Below, piece after piece: positions 10,504 to 21,800 of a stretch of DNA of 64,000 bases. A model generated the notes under the pieces. The model saw nothing but the letters and a program-made list of their open reading frames with translations. It made no database searches and had not been told where the DNA came from. This DNA is from Gracilaria gracilis (lineage: Eukaryota > Rhodophyta > Florideophyceae > Gracilariales > Gracilariaceae): the NCBI GenBank assembly GCA_030374805.1, contig JARGSG010000109.1:123991-187990 (forward strand). The letters run 5' to 3'. Position numbers and translations under genes: made by a program. Within the stretch, counting starts at the first letter, position 1; the number at the start of each line of letters is the position of its first letter.

Positions 10504-11865
10504 ATGGCGCGAAACCAGAAGGCCCGCCGCTCCTCCTCTGGACGCTCCGTCTCTCCCCCCGCTGCCAACCCGCCCGAGGAGGATGAGGAGCTGATCGAGC
10601 AGGGAAAGGGAATGGACACGGCCCCGTCCGCAAACCGCCCCAGTAAGAAACGCAAGCGTTCCGAACGCGAGTCCCTCACTTCTATTCGCGCCGTGCGCAG
10701 CACCGCGCAATGGGCTTTCTACGAGGGCATGCTGCTCGAGCTGCTGGAAAAGCCAGAGTGCCAAGACTTCTCTGAGCCCGTTCTCACGCTTTGGAGCCCT
10801 GATGACGTTCCAGGCTATCTGGACAAGATTAAGCATCCCATGGATTTGGGCACAGTGAAGAGAAATATGCAAAGCGAGAAGTATATTGTGCATGATAAGA
10901 AAAGCGACACGTTTTCGTTCGATTGTAAAGCTATGGCCAAAGACTTGCGTTTGATCTTCCAGAATTGCATGGAGTACAATGAACCGAGCAGCGGCTTGTA
11001 CGATACGGCGAAGAGACTCCTGGACGATGTCAACTCGCAGATCGTCGAAAACGAGGCGCATATTGCCCGTGAGAAAGAGAAAGAGCGCCGCGAGATTGAG
11101 AGAAAGCGCGAGACTGAAAGGAAGCGGCGTAAGGCTGCCGAAGAAGAGGCCGCTCTAGCTGCGTCTCAAGCGAAGAAAGCCGCTGCGGCGCTGGAAAAGG
11201 TAAGGCGCGAAGCCAGAGAAGCCGAGAGAAGACGACTGGAGGAGTTGCGAAGAAAAGAGGCTGAATGGGCTGCACGATTGAAGCAAGAGAAAGCTCGCGC
11301 AGTTCAGGAGGCCCTGGATGAGCTACTTGCGAAGCAGCGAAAGGAAAGAAGAGGTTCCATGGTCAACACTAGCAGCGTGAGCAGTGATGAGCATGATACT
11401 GGAATTGGAGAAGTTACCTTTACGTTTGTTTCCACTGAGGGAATGGAGAAGAAACGTGGTCGAAAGAGTGCCATCGTCATGGAGCTTGAAGTACAACATG
11501 ACGACTTAATGAAGAGAAGAAAGGCAATGCTTGATATGTCTGTGGAGTTGAACAAAATGAAGGAGATTGAGCTGTCCTTTGACGAAAAACAGATTATATG
11601 TGAGCAGGTTGCACGATTAGACTTTGTCCGCATGAAGGCAGTGGTTGACATTATCGCTCGAGGGATGAAGCGAATGGAACTTCTCAACGAAGTATCCCTC
11701 GAACTGGATGTCAACGAACTTAACAACAAGGTTCTGAGGGATATTCAGTTCTTCTTGAAGAACCCCGCGGCGCACACTGCAAAAGATGCGTTGAGGCACA
11801 TCGAAGCCAAGATCACTGACATTGAGACTCGGCTTGTTGAGATTCGTTATCAAAAAGTCGGTTGA
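10504..11865 (+). CDS. BET-type bromodomain protein (one bromodomain plus ET domain)
   Basis: Likely acetyl-lysine reader that recruits transcription or chromatin factors. It is 453 residues in a single exon; ATG 10504 sits in a good context (GCCATGG). A basic, serine-rich N-terminus precedes one bromodomain (about residues 70-180) with the ZA-loop and helix signatures YLDKIKHPMDLGTVK and the acetyl-lysine-binding asparagine in MEYNEPSS. An Arg/Glu/Lys-rich coiled coil spans about 185-285. An ET/NET domain follows at about 358-420 (FDEKQIICEQVARL, then LDVNELNNKVLRDIQFFL). One bromodomain plus NET is the plant GTE arrangement rather than the animal BRD2/3/4 pair. It is divergent from the ZFC3H1-like gene. 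Confidence 0.85.
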   Translation: MARNQKARRSSSGRSVSPPAANPPEEDEELIEQGKGMDTAPSANRPSKKRKRSERESLTSIRAVRSTAQWAFYEGMLLELLEKPECQDFSEPVLTLWSPDDVPGYLDKIKHPMDLGTVKRNMQSEKYIVHDKKSDTFSFDCKAMAKDLRLIFQNCMEYNEPSSGLYDTAKRLLDDVNSQIVENEAHIAREKEKERREIERKRETERKRRKAAEEEAALAASQAKKAAAALEKVRREAREAERRRLEELRRKEAEWAARLKQEKARAVQEALDELLAKQRKERRGSMVNTSSVSSDEHDTGIGEVTFTFVSTEGMEKKRGRKSAIVMELEVQHDDLMKRRKAMLDMSVELNKMKEIELSFDEKQIICEQVARLDFVRMKAVVDIIARGMKRMELLNEVSLELDVNELNNKVLRDIQFFLKNPAAHTAKDALRHIEAKITDIETRLVEIRYQKVG

Positions 11866-12699
11866 TCCAAAGCTCGAGAGACGCTCATGGATATGAGGCT
11901 TCGTTTGGTGCTGCTTAGCTGTGACGAATGTATAGTATGAACGCAATAGACCACCTCAAGAGTCCATATTTCTTCTCTCCATATGTTCTAATCGACCGAG
12001 ACCTGATCGTCAAGCTCGCAACCATTACTCTGTTTTAACTCCGTGGAAGGAACAAAAGGTCCAAGTGGTGAAGTGCTGAAGGTTTGAGGATCACGGTGAA
12101 AAGCAACCACTTTCCACAACTTTTGTATCTGACTTTCTCTCATTTTGCACTCATTGTTATTACCTTTGAAGAGTGGTAAATATGTGATTAACGACCTTGT
12201 TCAGTCTAGCTTCTCTTTCGCGCGGACGACCCGGTACAAATTGACGGCTACGTTCGTATTTCCATGGTATTCGTTCCCGCGTCTGCCAAGTTACTTCGTC
12301 CCTCTAAACCTCGTAGTGGCGAGGCCGTCCACTTTGTGATCAGCAAACTTCTTGTTTTACACAGAAGCTGGTCCTTCCACTCCGGATCCCTATGCAGGAC
12401 TGATACCAGACGATTTAGACTGTCGTACGCCATCTTCGTTCCCGCGGGTTGAGCGAAGCTGTCAACATATGATTTGAGGAACCCAGGACCCCAGAACCTT
12501 ATTTCGAGGCACTTAACGGTAAAAGAACTCCAACACATTGCGCAGAAGGTGAAAGAAGTCCCACGAGTTTGATTAAATTACTCTGGCTGTGAACTTTAGT
12601 AAAGCAGTTTGAAAACCCATTTGACTTCTCGGACGTTCATGCTATCCTGAACAAGAAGATGAAGAGCAAAAATCTACTTCTCTCGCATCATGAGTTTCT

Positions 12700-13751
12700 G
12701 AACGCCCATGATCAAAGCGGCGGGCATGAACTCTCGCTTAGTTTGCAACTGGTCACGTTCGCGCTTTGCATTCCATCGCTCCCCATCTCGATAAGAAGGT
12801 TGTGATTTGCATATGCGGTGTAGATATTAAGACAGAATCTGATGAAGATGTAGGACATGTCGAACAGCAAGGCCATTTTGACGAAACGCGTCGCGCCGTC
12901 AAGAACTTCCAGCACAAAAAGGACGAAAATCTTTGTACAAGATTAGACAAGAGCCCACAAAGTTGAGAGAGAACTGCTGCACTTACAATAGTAGCTTCCC
13001 GTTAGCTTTGGAATGGAAACCATGCTTGGGGTCACAGTAAAGGAGAAGAAAGAAGAGCAAGAAAGCTTTTGACAATATGCCACAAAAGCAAATTCAAGAT
13101 GCATGACATGCAAGAACCCTGAAAAGCAGATAATGTTCTTTCAGATAATTGTGATTCGTTCCGAGATTGTTAACGATGAAAAGCGAGCAAGGAAGCATGA
13201 GAAACCATTGCGGAGCGGAACGTAGGGAAGGGCACCGGGACGAAAGAGCTCTTTTTCAGAGGGGAATCTCAAGATGCGGAAGTCATTGATAGTCGAATGC
13301 GCCCTAAACCATAGCGTGTATACTTACAAATGAAGTGCGAAGCTCAACAAGGGTTGTTTTCCACAGAAGATGGAAAAGGTTGTGATGTGAATCAAAGAAA
13401 CAGAAGTTACTCTTTCAAATTATACTCTAGACGCACTGTAACTCTTCACCCTCTCCAATCGCATCTGCTGGTCCCAGCAGATACGATTGGAAAGGGTGAA
13501 GAGTTTGATGGGCATTTGCAGGCGCGGTGTTTTGAACGACATGGACACTGCGTTCTGAGATGCCCAACGAGAACCAGCTCTCGTTCACTTTCCATTACGA
13601 GTCCAATAGCTTGTTGACCATGTAGATCAGGAAGGCTAGCGCTCTGTCAGGCTTCTTTCCAAAATATTCCTGTTTCACGCAATCCCGAAAGCTCTCGAAG
13701 AGGAGGAAGGCACAATTGTCTAGATAATAGATAAAGTCCTTCTCGGACATC
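12700..13751 (-). CDS. Candidate spliced gene, probably membrane protein (exons only partly resolved)
   Basis: I do not recognise this gene. Read on the minus strand, several short blocks have coding-like composition. The first is about 13751-13599, starting ATG (MSEKDFIYYLDN...), and runs up to a GTAATG donor. The second is about 13555-13425 (KLFTLSNRICWDQQ). Next is a short block ending at a GTAAGT near 13322. A block at about 13320-13155 follows (FRILRFPSEKEL), then about 13120-12985 ending at another GTAAGT, and finally about 12930-12720 with two hydrophobic stretches (FVLFVLEVLDG and MALLFDMSYIFIRF). The recurring GTAAGT/GTAATG sites directly after open blocks are the main support. A faint likeness of the first block to PEX11-type peroxisomal membrane proteins (a YYLDN-AFL pattern) is too weak for a name. 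Exon borders, start and end are approximate. Confidence 0.35.
13440..13505. repeat. Near-perfect inverted repeat (31-nt arms, 4-nt loop)
   Basis: The arms are 13440-13470 and 13475-13505 around a GTCC loop, with two mismatches, both C/T differences that still allow G-U pairing in RNA of the right sense. The core is CCAATCGCATCTGCTGG and its complement. It lies inside a stretch that is open on the minus strand, so it may be an exon rather than a stand-alone hairpin. Confidence 0.8.
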
Positions 13752-13985
13752 TCAATACATGATGTTCAATCAGACTTGGTTACAAACTACAACGCTGCGA
13801 GAAATGCCAATGTAACACTGGCACTATTCTTTACTGGACGTGACAAGCCCACATCCAAGTTGCTATGTATCTAGATGAAGAAAAAGTATGCCTTTCTGAA
13901 AGAGTTGTTTAAAGAACCTCTTTCGAGGCAGCTTTCTCTTAACATTGCAAACAAATGTGATAAATAAAATGTCATAGTCCACAGA

Positions 13986-14015
13986 GAAGAAGAAGAAGAA
14001 GAAGAAGAAGAAGAA
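13986..14015. repeat. (GAA)n microsatellite, 10 units
   Basis: An uninterrupted run of ten GAA triplets. Confidence 0.95.
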
Positions 14016-14826
14016 ATGAAACATTCTGCACTAAGTTGTGATTGAGCTAGGGTGCTCATAAACGAGAGAAAGTGTTCGAAGGATAATTGAATGTATAATA
14101 TCTCTCTATGAAGGATCAAAGTTTACTTTTCCTACTTGATATTGAGCGGGTTCAAGAGAACGTTCTCTCTAAAAAGCTCCACACATTGTTATCCATCCAC
14201 TGACGGACGTGTGTATGTTTTGGATACGGCTCGGCTCGTCAGCTTCGTGCGCTTGTTCCCTGAGACATATTTTTCAAACTTTGGACATGATTTGCACATA
14301 AGAAAGATGGCAATCACGTACGGTCCCCACGCAAGAGTTACACGCCTTGCAGAGTGGATGGCGTGCGAGCTTGCTGTTGTAATGGCGATGGTTTCTTCTT
14401 CGTGTGAGATATTGGTTTTGTTCACAACATGTGCTTTCCTTCGCTACTCTGTATTTCAAAAGGGTAGATTAAAGCTCTCGCTTTGGAAACGCTGCCACGG
14501 AAGAAACTTGGCGTTGTGATGCAAGATAACGCAAAAGGCGTTGCACGAGAGTGCACATTTTCGTGAAGGGATGACGGCAAGAGCATATATGAGATCATTG
14601 CCAATCACAACATAGATAGGTGGTGGATTGGTGCGTACGAGCGGACGGACCTATCACAATGTCATGAGGATGAAATGCGCTGGATCCAGTGCTTGTCTGC
14701 AAGAAGGCATAATTCATATTCAGTGCTGGAGTGTGCCGCCGGGAACGGTATGGTGGCAAAAAGAGAACAAGGAAAATGTTTGTACTCTAGCTAGCATCGA
14801 GTTGCTGAACGCAACGACGCGCTCAT

Positions 14827-14848
14827 GTACCGTTGGTACCAACGGTAC
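14827..14848. repeat. Perfect 22-bp palindrome
   Basis: GTACCGTTGGT followed by its exact reverse complement, centred on the KpnI-type site GGTACC. No gene adjoins it, and its role is unknown. Confidence 0.9.
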
Positions 14849-15113
14849 GACGGTACAGGTACTTGTAGCAGGTTGTATACAACACAAAGGTAGAACGATA
14901 ATTTGCATGTTTTATTGAACAGGGCGTGCGGAAGAAGAATGCGCTTTGTATGAGAAGAATAGCAAAAGTGAACTCTCAAAGGAGCAGAGTGACAGATGTG
15001 TGATGGGCTGATGATATTTACACACAGATGAGAAAGGGGAGGGGGAGGGAGGGCGTATGATAGGCGTATTCACAGATTGAGATGAAAGAGGTTGACGGAG
15101 GTAGGAAGGTGGG

Positions 15114-16010
15114 TCAATGGGCGCGGTCTCTGGCCATGGACCTGAAAAAATGATCCTGAAGGTCCAGCGCACCCTGACTGACCTTGGCCTGCACGCGGGG
15201 GTCGTGCATCTTCTCCATCAAGAAGGCGCGGATTGAAGGGCGTCTCTGCGGCGGAGGCGGAGCCACGCCGTTGTACGACATGCGAGGCGAAGTGGCCGAC
15301 GCGCCGGAGGGCGACGATGGATAACCAGGCGGCGGCGGCGGTGTATAGCGGGTAGACGGCGGCGCTGGGCGCGCAGGCGGCGGCGATGGATAGCGACGAG
15401 ACGACGATGGACGCCTGGCGGCCGCAGAGGTACGTCTTCTCCGCGGCGGCGAGCGCGAGCGCGAGCGCGAGCGCGAGCGCGACGGAGACGGAGACGGGGT
15501 GCGATAGCGACGCGACGAACGACGATGATGCTTTCGACGCGAGCTCCGATGGTTGTGCCCGTGCGTAGAACGCGAACGATGGCGCGTGTGGTAGTAATCT
15601 TCATCGTCATACTGGTCTGAATAGCGGCGGCGCGCAGAATGGCGGCGCGCCTCGTCGCGCTCCGCGGCGGCGTTTGAGTAGCGGCGCTGCGCGCGGCGAA
15701 GCGCGTCGGCGGAGCGGCCGTTGTGGCGGCCGTTGTGGCGGCCGCCGCGCGGGCGCACGCGCTGCTGCAGCTTGCGCAGCGCGGCCGACGGCCCGCTGCG
15801 TTCGGCGTCCGGCTGCGCGCGCGCTTCGAAGCGCTGCTCGGCCGAGCGGATGCCGTGCTTGAGCCCCTTGTCCACCAGCGTGGCGCGGCGCCGCAGCGCG
15901 GGCGGCAGGTTGGCGTGCTGCTTCTTGAGCAGGTCGCGCGCGTGGTTGCCGTGCTGCAGCAGCAGCCGCTGCGACTCGCGCTTGAGCTGCTGCACGATTT
16001 GGTCGCCCAT
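15114..16010 (-). CDS. Arg/Ser-rich, proline-rich protein of unknown function
   Basis: I do not recognise the family. The frame is open upstream, but the first good ATG is at 16010, giving 298 residues. The N-terminal ~70 residues are amphipathic and basic (QIVQQLKRESQRLLL). A charged middle follows, then an RS/SR-rich tract near residues 150-190 encoded by GCGCGA repeats, then a proline-rich tail with SYNGVAPPPP and the C-terminus LQDHFFRSMARDRAH. The RS tract suggests an RNA-related or nuclear-speckle protein, but no RRM is present. It is divergent from the gene at 16358, with which it shares the Y-x-G-V-A-P-P-P-P motif. Base composition is very GC-rich, like that neighbour. Confidence 0.6.
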   Translation of the reverse strand: MGDQIVQQLKRESQRLLLQHGNHARDLLKKQHANLPPALRRRATLVDKGLKHGIRSAEQRFEARAQPDAERSGPSAALRKLQQRVRPRGGRHNGRHNGRSADALRRAQRRYSNAAAERDEARRHSARRRYSDQYDDEDYYHTRHRSRSTHGHNHRSSRRKHHRRSSRRYRTPSPSPSRSRSRSRSRSPPRRRRTSAAARRPSSSRRYPSPPPARPAPPSTRYTPPPPPGYPSSPSGASATSPRMSYNGVAPPPPQRRPSIRAFLMEKMHDPRVQAKVSQGALDLQDHFFRSMARDRAH

Positions 16011-16357
16011 GTCTGATGTTGTGTTCTGCTTGTCGGTGCCTTTGTGTTGCGGGTGTGTGTGTGCTGCCGTTCCGTTCGGGGCGCGATGGCGGGAAAATTT
16101 GTTCTTCGCCGCACTCGCCGCTCTTGTCTTTTTATGCGCCGCGTCAGCGCGGACGGCAGCGCGCCGCCACAAAATCCAGCAGCTGGTTCGCTGGCGCGCG
16201 CCGCACACGCGCCGCACACGCGCCGCACACGCGCCGCGCACGCGCGTTGCGCATGCGCGCCGCCAACGCACGTGCGCAAGCACTTGAAGCGGCGCCGCGC
16301 CTTGGTCAAGCTACGCCGCCGCCGTCGCCACCGCCGCCGCCGCGCGCCCATTCACAC
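16011..16357. promoter_or_regulatory. Shared divergent promoter with 12-bp tandem repeats
   Basis: A 347-bp spacer between two divergent GC-rich genes. From about 16194 to 16245 it contains about four copies of a 12-bp unit, CGCGCCGCACAC, the last one degenerate. This arrangement suggests a common promoter; no experimental support is possible here. Confidence 0.45.
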
Positions 16358-16627
16358 ATGGCGGACGACAGCGGCTCCGCCGCTGGCAGCGGCGCGTGGC
16401 GCAACGTCGCGTCGTACCCCGGCGTGCCGCCGCCCGCCCCGCGCGAGCTGCGCTGGCAAGGCGCGCCGCCGCACAACTACACCGGCGTGGCGCCGCCGCC
16501 GCCGCGCGCCGCGCCCCCCGCCACTGGCTCCGCCGCCGCCGCAGCCGCAGCCGCGCCCGCCGCCGCCGCCGCGCCCGCCGCCACTGGCTCCGCCGCGGGC
16601 GCGCCGCCCGTGCTGAGGTACGCCGGC

Positions 16628-16663
<36 letters not shown>

Positions 16664-16738
16664 GACTCGCACAAGGCGTCGCTCAAGGAGAAGATTGGGC
16701 GCGGCGCGGCGCGTGTGCTGGCGAGGAAGGACGACTGA
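16358..16738 (+). CDS. Small Pro/Ala-rich protein with repeated YxGVAPPPP motifs
   Basis: Unrecognised, 126 residues from ATG 16358. It is almost entirely alanine and proline. Three repeats of a motif occur: SYPGVPPPAP, NYTGVAPPPP and RYAGVAPPPP. It ends in a short basic segment (ASLKEKIGRGAARVLARKDD). The motif also occurs once in the divergent gene (SYNGVAPPPP), whose near-terminal segment is likewise basic and helical. The pair may have arisen from one ancestor, or the proteins may bind the same partner, such as a proline-binding SH3, WW or EVH1 domain. Confidence 0.55.
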
Positions 16739-18890
16739 TTGCGCTCTGCCGCTGCGCAATGGTTTGCTTCTGTGGCTTGCTTGTGCTTGCGCGCTGATGC
16801 TTCACGTGAGTTTGCTGACCCCAGCTTACATGATGGACCACTTGCTTGCTTGGGCTCTGGCGGCTTGGTCGCTTGAGCTCGCGCACTGCACAGCGCATCA
16901 CAGCAAGTCAGCCGCATGTAAGTCGCACTTGTAGAGTAAACGCTACGGTATGGATACCCTTGTACTGTAGCATAGATAAGCTTTCTGGCGGTGGAGCCCA
17001 CAGCGCTTCCGGCCCCCGCGTGAGCCGCTTTCTCGCTGGTAAACTTTGCTTAACATGTAGCGTTACCCTTGTACTGTATCTAAGCTTATTTATCACTGCC
17101 GGACAATGACGCCGCTTGCAACGTTGCCGAAACGTCGCCGAAACGTCGCTCACCTTTCTGTTCCTTTTGCTCGCAGCACCAGCTGCCGTGGCCGTTCTTG
17201 ACCAACGCACAGCACAACACAATGCGCACCCCCTTCCTCTTGCGACAGCTTGTTTCTCCGTCCGCGCACAACCCACGTCCTCACATAAAGGTTATGTCAA
17301 CGCTTCTATCAGCGCCGTTCATTTCGTGTTCACTGGCCTTCTGGCCCTCGCGCCTCTGTCCACCCACTTGCACGCCATATCTCAACACGCTGATCACTTC
17401 CACCCAGTATCTATCGATCAAGCTGTCTCAGCATTGTTTCAATGCAATCGTTTCGCAACTCTCGAGATGCAAACGCGCGCGCACACAACGCGCTCTCAAT
17501 AATGGCCTCTGTTCTTCCCATAGTGTGCATGGCTATGTCTTGTCGACATCACACGCTTATTCATTGTATTCCACCCCCAACTCGCGTGTGAACTTAACCA
17601 TGTACAATGCACACTGCTGTCACCTCAACCGCAGCTGCTAATCCGTGCTGCCAACCAGTTGTGCTATTCTCACTGACCCATCATCATGATCATCAACAGC
17701 TCACAAGTGCTAGAGATAACTTTATAGATAATTCATCAGCTTCACTCACAAGTCCTCAATCATGTTGCTTCTCGCGTAGCGCCAAGCTTCACACAAGAGC
17801 GCAATCGTTGCAATAGCTCTGCACTCTTACCCCTTGTACTTTGTTGTTCACACAAATATTGTATGTCATCAACCTCAAGTGTCTCTCACCATTAACAGCA
17901 GTTTGTTTCTCTGTCATTGCTATTCGTTTCAGCACTTTCCCCCTCAGCTTTGCCAACTGTTCAGTCACCGTCGCAACAGAGAGCTGCCTTGTTCGTAACC
18001 CCGAAAAGTTGGCTCCCTGTGATCAGATCACGAAAGCATCACGTGTTGCCACACAACTGCCTTCTAACAGCCCCCCAAAATCTTTCCAACCTTTTGCCTC
18101 AAGCAAACTTTCACTGCAAACGTATTTGCTCAGTGTCTACGGAAGGTAGAAACTAATTCTACGATAGATAGCACTGCACGCTAGAGCATGCTGCTATCCA
18201 TCCGCATGTGCTAATACTGTACATCATGTATACTCACGTAAACCAACTCAACACTCTCTATTGCGAAGCCACATAATGTACATCACATACTCTCTTCCAA
18301 CTCGTACTCCAACCCCACCACTTCCATGCCGTGCCAAATCCTGTGACAGCCGATCTACACAGCTTTCCAAACACACCAACGCCCCACGCTTCTTCCCTAT
18401 CTCGCGATTTCATCAACGCGGAATCGAATGCACCACATTCACCACGCTTGCACCGCGTCGCATCCTAGCAGAGCATAATCGCGCTTCCTAATGCCGGATA
18501 AGTTACGTTACAGCATTCCAGGGCTTTACAAGTTTTAGCGGCAGAAAACATTACAACCACGAGGAAACCGTGGACTACGCCGTAGACTGTGACAACATAA
18601 TGTGGTATATTATACCTTCGTATAATCTTCAATTGCGGCTCACATCGTTTTGAACCCTTGATAGGTATAGGTTTTGGTGCCTGCGTTGCATTTCCTATGT
18701 CCACATGCAACATATAAAGCGCAACGTCAGTTCTCGACCTTTGTGCAAGGTTTTCAAGAGCATCTTCAGGGCGCCATCAAAAGTATCGCGGCTCTCCACA
18801 GTCTTGGCCCACTTGAAACAACTGCAGCCAAAACTCGATCTTTACTCATGGGTGAATACCCAAAAGTCACAACTTCACTGAGAGCTGCCA
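16739..18890. other. 2.1-kb spacer without recognisable genes
   Basis: Several frames of 60-180 codons are open here on the plus strand, but they are rich in Ser, Thr, Cys, His and Pro, overlap each other and show no motif. I see no gene. The right part presumably includes the 3' untranslated region of the NB-ARC gene. Confidence 0.5.
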
Positions 18891-21800
18891 TTATTGAACC
18901 AGTTCAAAACGCAGAGCGTTTGGCAAAAACGCAAGCAGAGTCTTATGCAGTGGGCTATAAATCCACTGGTTGCGATCAATGCTTCGCTCTAAACTGCCCA
19001 AGTGAATCCTTCGTTTACCAAACAAAATTGACAGACCATCTTCAGAAACCGTCAAGCAATCCTCTGCAGTGCTCGAACAACGCCGCAATGACGAAAGCTG
19101 GCTTGACATCGTTCCACTCCTTTCAACTTCTCTGGCAAAATCAAACGCCCTCTCTTCAGCTTTCTCTGTCTGCGATGACGCATAGACGAGTTTATCATGC
19201 TCCTCATCCATAGGCGAACGGAAGTAGACCGTCTTTGGTATATCGCCAAATTCCCAAGTGCGGCATAATTGTATCCCCTTCTCTACATCCCATATTCGTA
19301 TGGTTTGATCCCTCGATCCAGAAGCAATAATGTTTTTGTTGCAGGACAGAGTAACACATGTTACACCCTTTTCATGCCCCACGAAAGCTTGTCCTATTTG
19401 GTTCCGTGTTTCAGCATTCCACACACGAACAGATTTGTCTCGCGAACCGGAGACTACCCTCTTTCCGTCATCTGATATCCCAATACAAGTCACACCTTTC
19501 TCGTGGCCGCGAAAAGCATCGCCGATTGGCTCTCCACTCGAAACAGACCACAACCGAATTGTGCAGTCAGCGGAACCAGATAAAACTATTGAGTCATCCT
19601 TTGATATCGCAACGCATTTCACGCCTCTTCGATGTCCTCTTAGCGTCTCTCCAACTTGCTTGCCACTTTTCACGTCCCAAACTTTAACGGTTGAACTCAC
19701 ACAACCGGAAACTGCAAGGTTTCCATCATTTGACATTGCAACACATGTCACTCCGCTCTTACGGTTCTGAACCGTATCCCCGAGAAGCTGTTTGTTTTGT
19801 AGATTCCACACCCTTACCGTCCTGTCACTTGAACCAGAGACCACTTGAAGCCCATCACTCGAAATCGCAATGCATCTCACGCCTTTCTCATGGCCTTGCA
19901 ACGCATCTCCAATCTGGTCTCCATTTTTAGTGTTCCACACCCGTACACTTTTATCCCAAGATCCGGAAGCAACTACATTTCCACAGTTCGACACAGTCAC
20001 ACAAGCAAGTCCTTTACTGTGACCAATCAGTGGTGTTCCCATCCGTTCCCCAGTTTCGGCATTCCATACAATGGCCGTCTTATCCCCAGATCCGGACACA
20101 ATTTTCCTGCCAGTTCTGGACAATGCTACGCAAGTTACTCCCTTTTTATGCCCCAGCAATACCATGCTCAGAGGCACAAGGTTTGTCACACTCCATACCC
20201 GAACAGTTTTATCCCAGGACCCGGACACAACCTTTTTCCCATCGCTCGAGATTGCTACACATGTCACTCCAAGATCATGTCCATGAAAAGCTTCTCGAAC
20301 TTGTTTTCTTTCAACAAGACTCCACAATCGAACTGTCTTGTCTCTTGATCCCGAAACGAACGTATCACTTTCAGTTGACGCAGCGATACATGTGACGGAG
20401 TCTTCATGGCCTTCTAGGTCCTGTCCGACCGATTCCCACGCCCCAGTATCCCATAGCCGCACCTTTCCATTACTGTAGCCTATGATGAGCAATGACTTTG
20501 AACGGTTCCCAGCGGGAGATATACATACACACACCGGAAAATCTCGAGAACCTGTCAATGTCGAAGCTTTCGTAGCAAGCTTATAGTTCACATCTGCATC
20601 TGACAAGGTCAGTTCCGAAACCGAAGGACGACAATCTAGGCGAGCTCTTCTACTAACCCATACTCTCTCAATGTTATTGTCGCTCCTTGCTATACCACAG
20701 GCACCAACATCTCCATCGCAAGTAAGATACACCTGATTAACTCCAGAACTGTGGTGCATCACCTCTGCTTGTTGACCCCCTGCAGGAATCAAGCACCCTT
20801 CGTCAGGTCTTAAAAATGGTCTTTCTGCGTTCATTTCTATTCTTCTTACGTATTCCCTAACTTCGGGAGAAGTATTTGACCAGCCTACCAACCGTCCACT
20901 CAACTGAAACCAGACTTCATGGGGGTTATCCGCCACATAACCCGTGCTTAATCTAACAGCACTCTCAAGCAGTTTCAGGGCTTCAATTTTCATATCTGCT
21001 CCGAGTGGCTTAAGCGCTGTCAAAGCTTCCAAAAGTCGTTCATGGTCAATTTCCAGTTCAAGTCTTTCACTGGTTTTTAAAACTGCCACAGTCCATCTTG
21101 GATCAAACATCAGCTCTACGGCTTCGTCGATCATATCAGCTTCTATTAGGTGTCGAACCACTTGATCACAAAAATATCTATCAGTAGTATTGGCAAGAGT
21201 CCACCATTTTCGGCACGTTGTTCTCCGTTTGTTGATTAACTCTTCGACTGATGTGTTCGCAATGTGAATATACCCATTGAGCAATTCACGATGATGAGCT
21301 TTTTTCATGTTTGTTCTTTTAGCCTTCGTGGCGCAGTAATCATTCACCAAATCATGAATGGTAAGGCCTTCCACCTCAGATTCTCCCAGTCGCCTTGTCT
21401 CATCCTTCACTATACCAACGTCCCGAAAGGATTCCATCACTTTTCGTGCGTCATCCTCATCTTTGAGTTTCCACAATCTTGTCAACATACTTAGAGGTAC
21501 AAATTCTTGCTTCTGCAAGACACATAAACGTTGTAGCATATCGCCGTGCGGCATGGTGGCGTCAAAAGGACAATCTTCATTTCCCTCAGATTCAAGGAAG
21601 CTTGTAGCCTCGTCAATCATCTTCTCTAACGTGCCATATGCGTCAGACATCTCATGCAACAATGGAGATACTCTTGAAGTTAATCTGCCATTCAGTTTTT
21701 GCCAGGGATCCTTATGAGTCCTAGATATCACACTGGCAAATCGACCTGCTATTGCTAAAGCTATTGGCAGGCCTCCACATAGGCTAAGAATCTTTGTGAT

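Larger units (their letters stand above)
11866..15113. other. Gene-poor 3.2-kb spacer around the candidate spliced gene
   Basis: Outside the candidate exons at 12.7-13.75 kb I find no convincing gene. Two minus-strand stretches (about 14425-14210, with a hydrophobic VIAIFLM segment, and about 12538-12248) could be further exons of the same gene. The region also holds a 31-nt inverted repeat, a GAA microsatellite and a 22-bp palindrome, listed separately. Confidence 0.4.

Noticed and set aside
14136-14519. 127-codon plus-strand frame
   Set aside because: No motif, and the complementary strand looks at least as coding-like; left as unassigned.
15218-16351. Second minus-strand frame of 377 codons overlapping the RS-rich gene
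   Set aside because: Arg/Ala-rich shadow of the SR-repeat gene in another frame; starts in the divergent promoter.
19269-20395. Plus-strand frames over the WD40 repeats
   Set aside because: Periodic shadow frames created by the tandem WD40 units on the minus strand.
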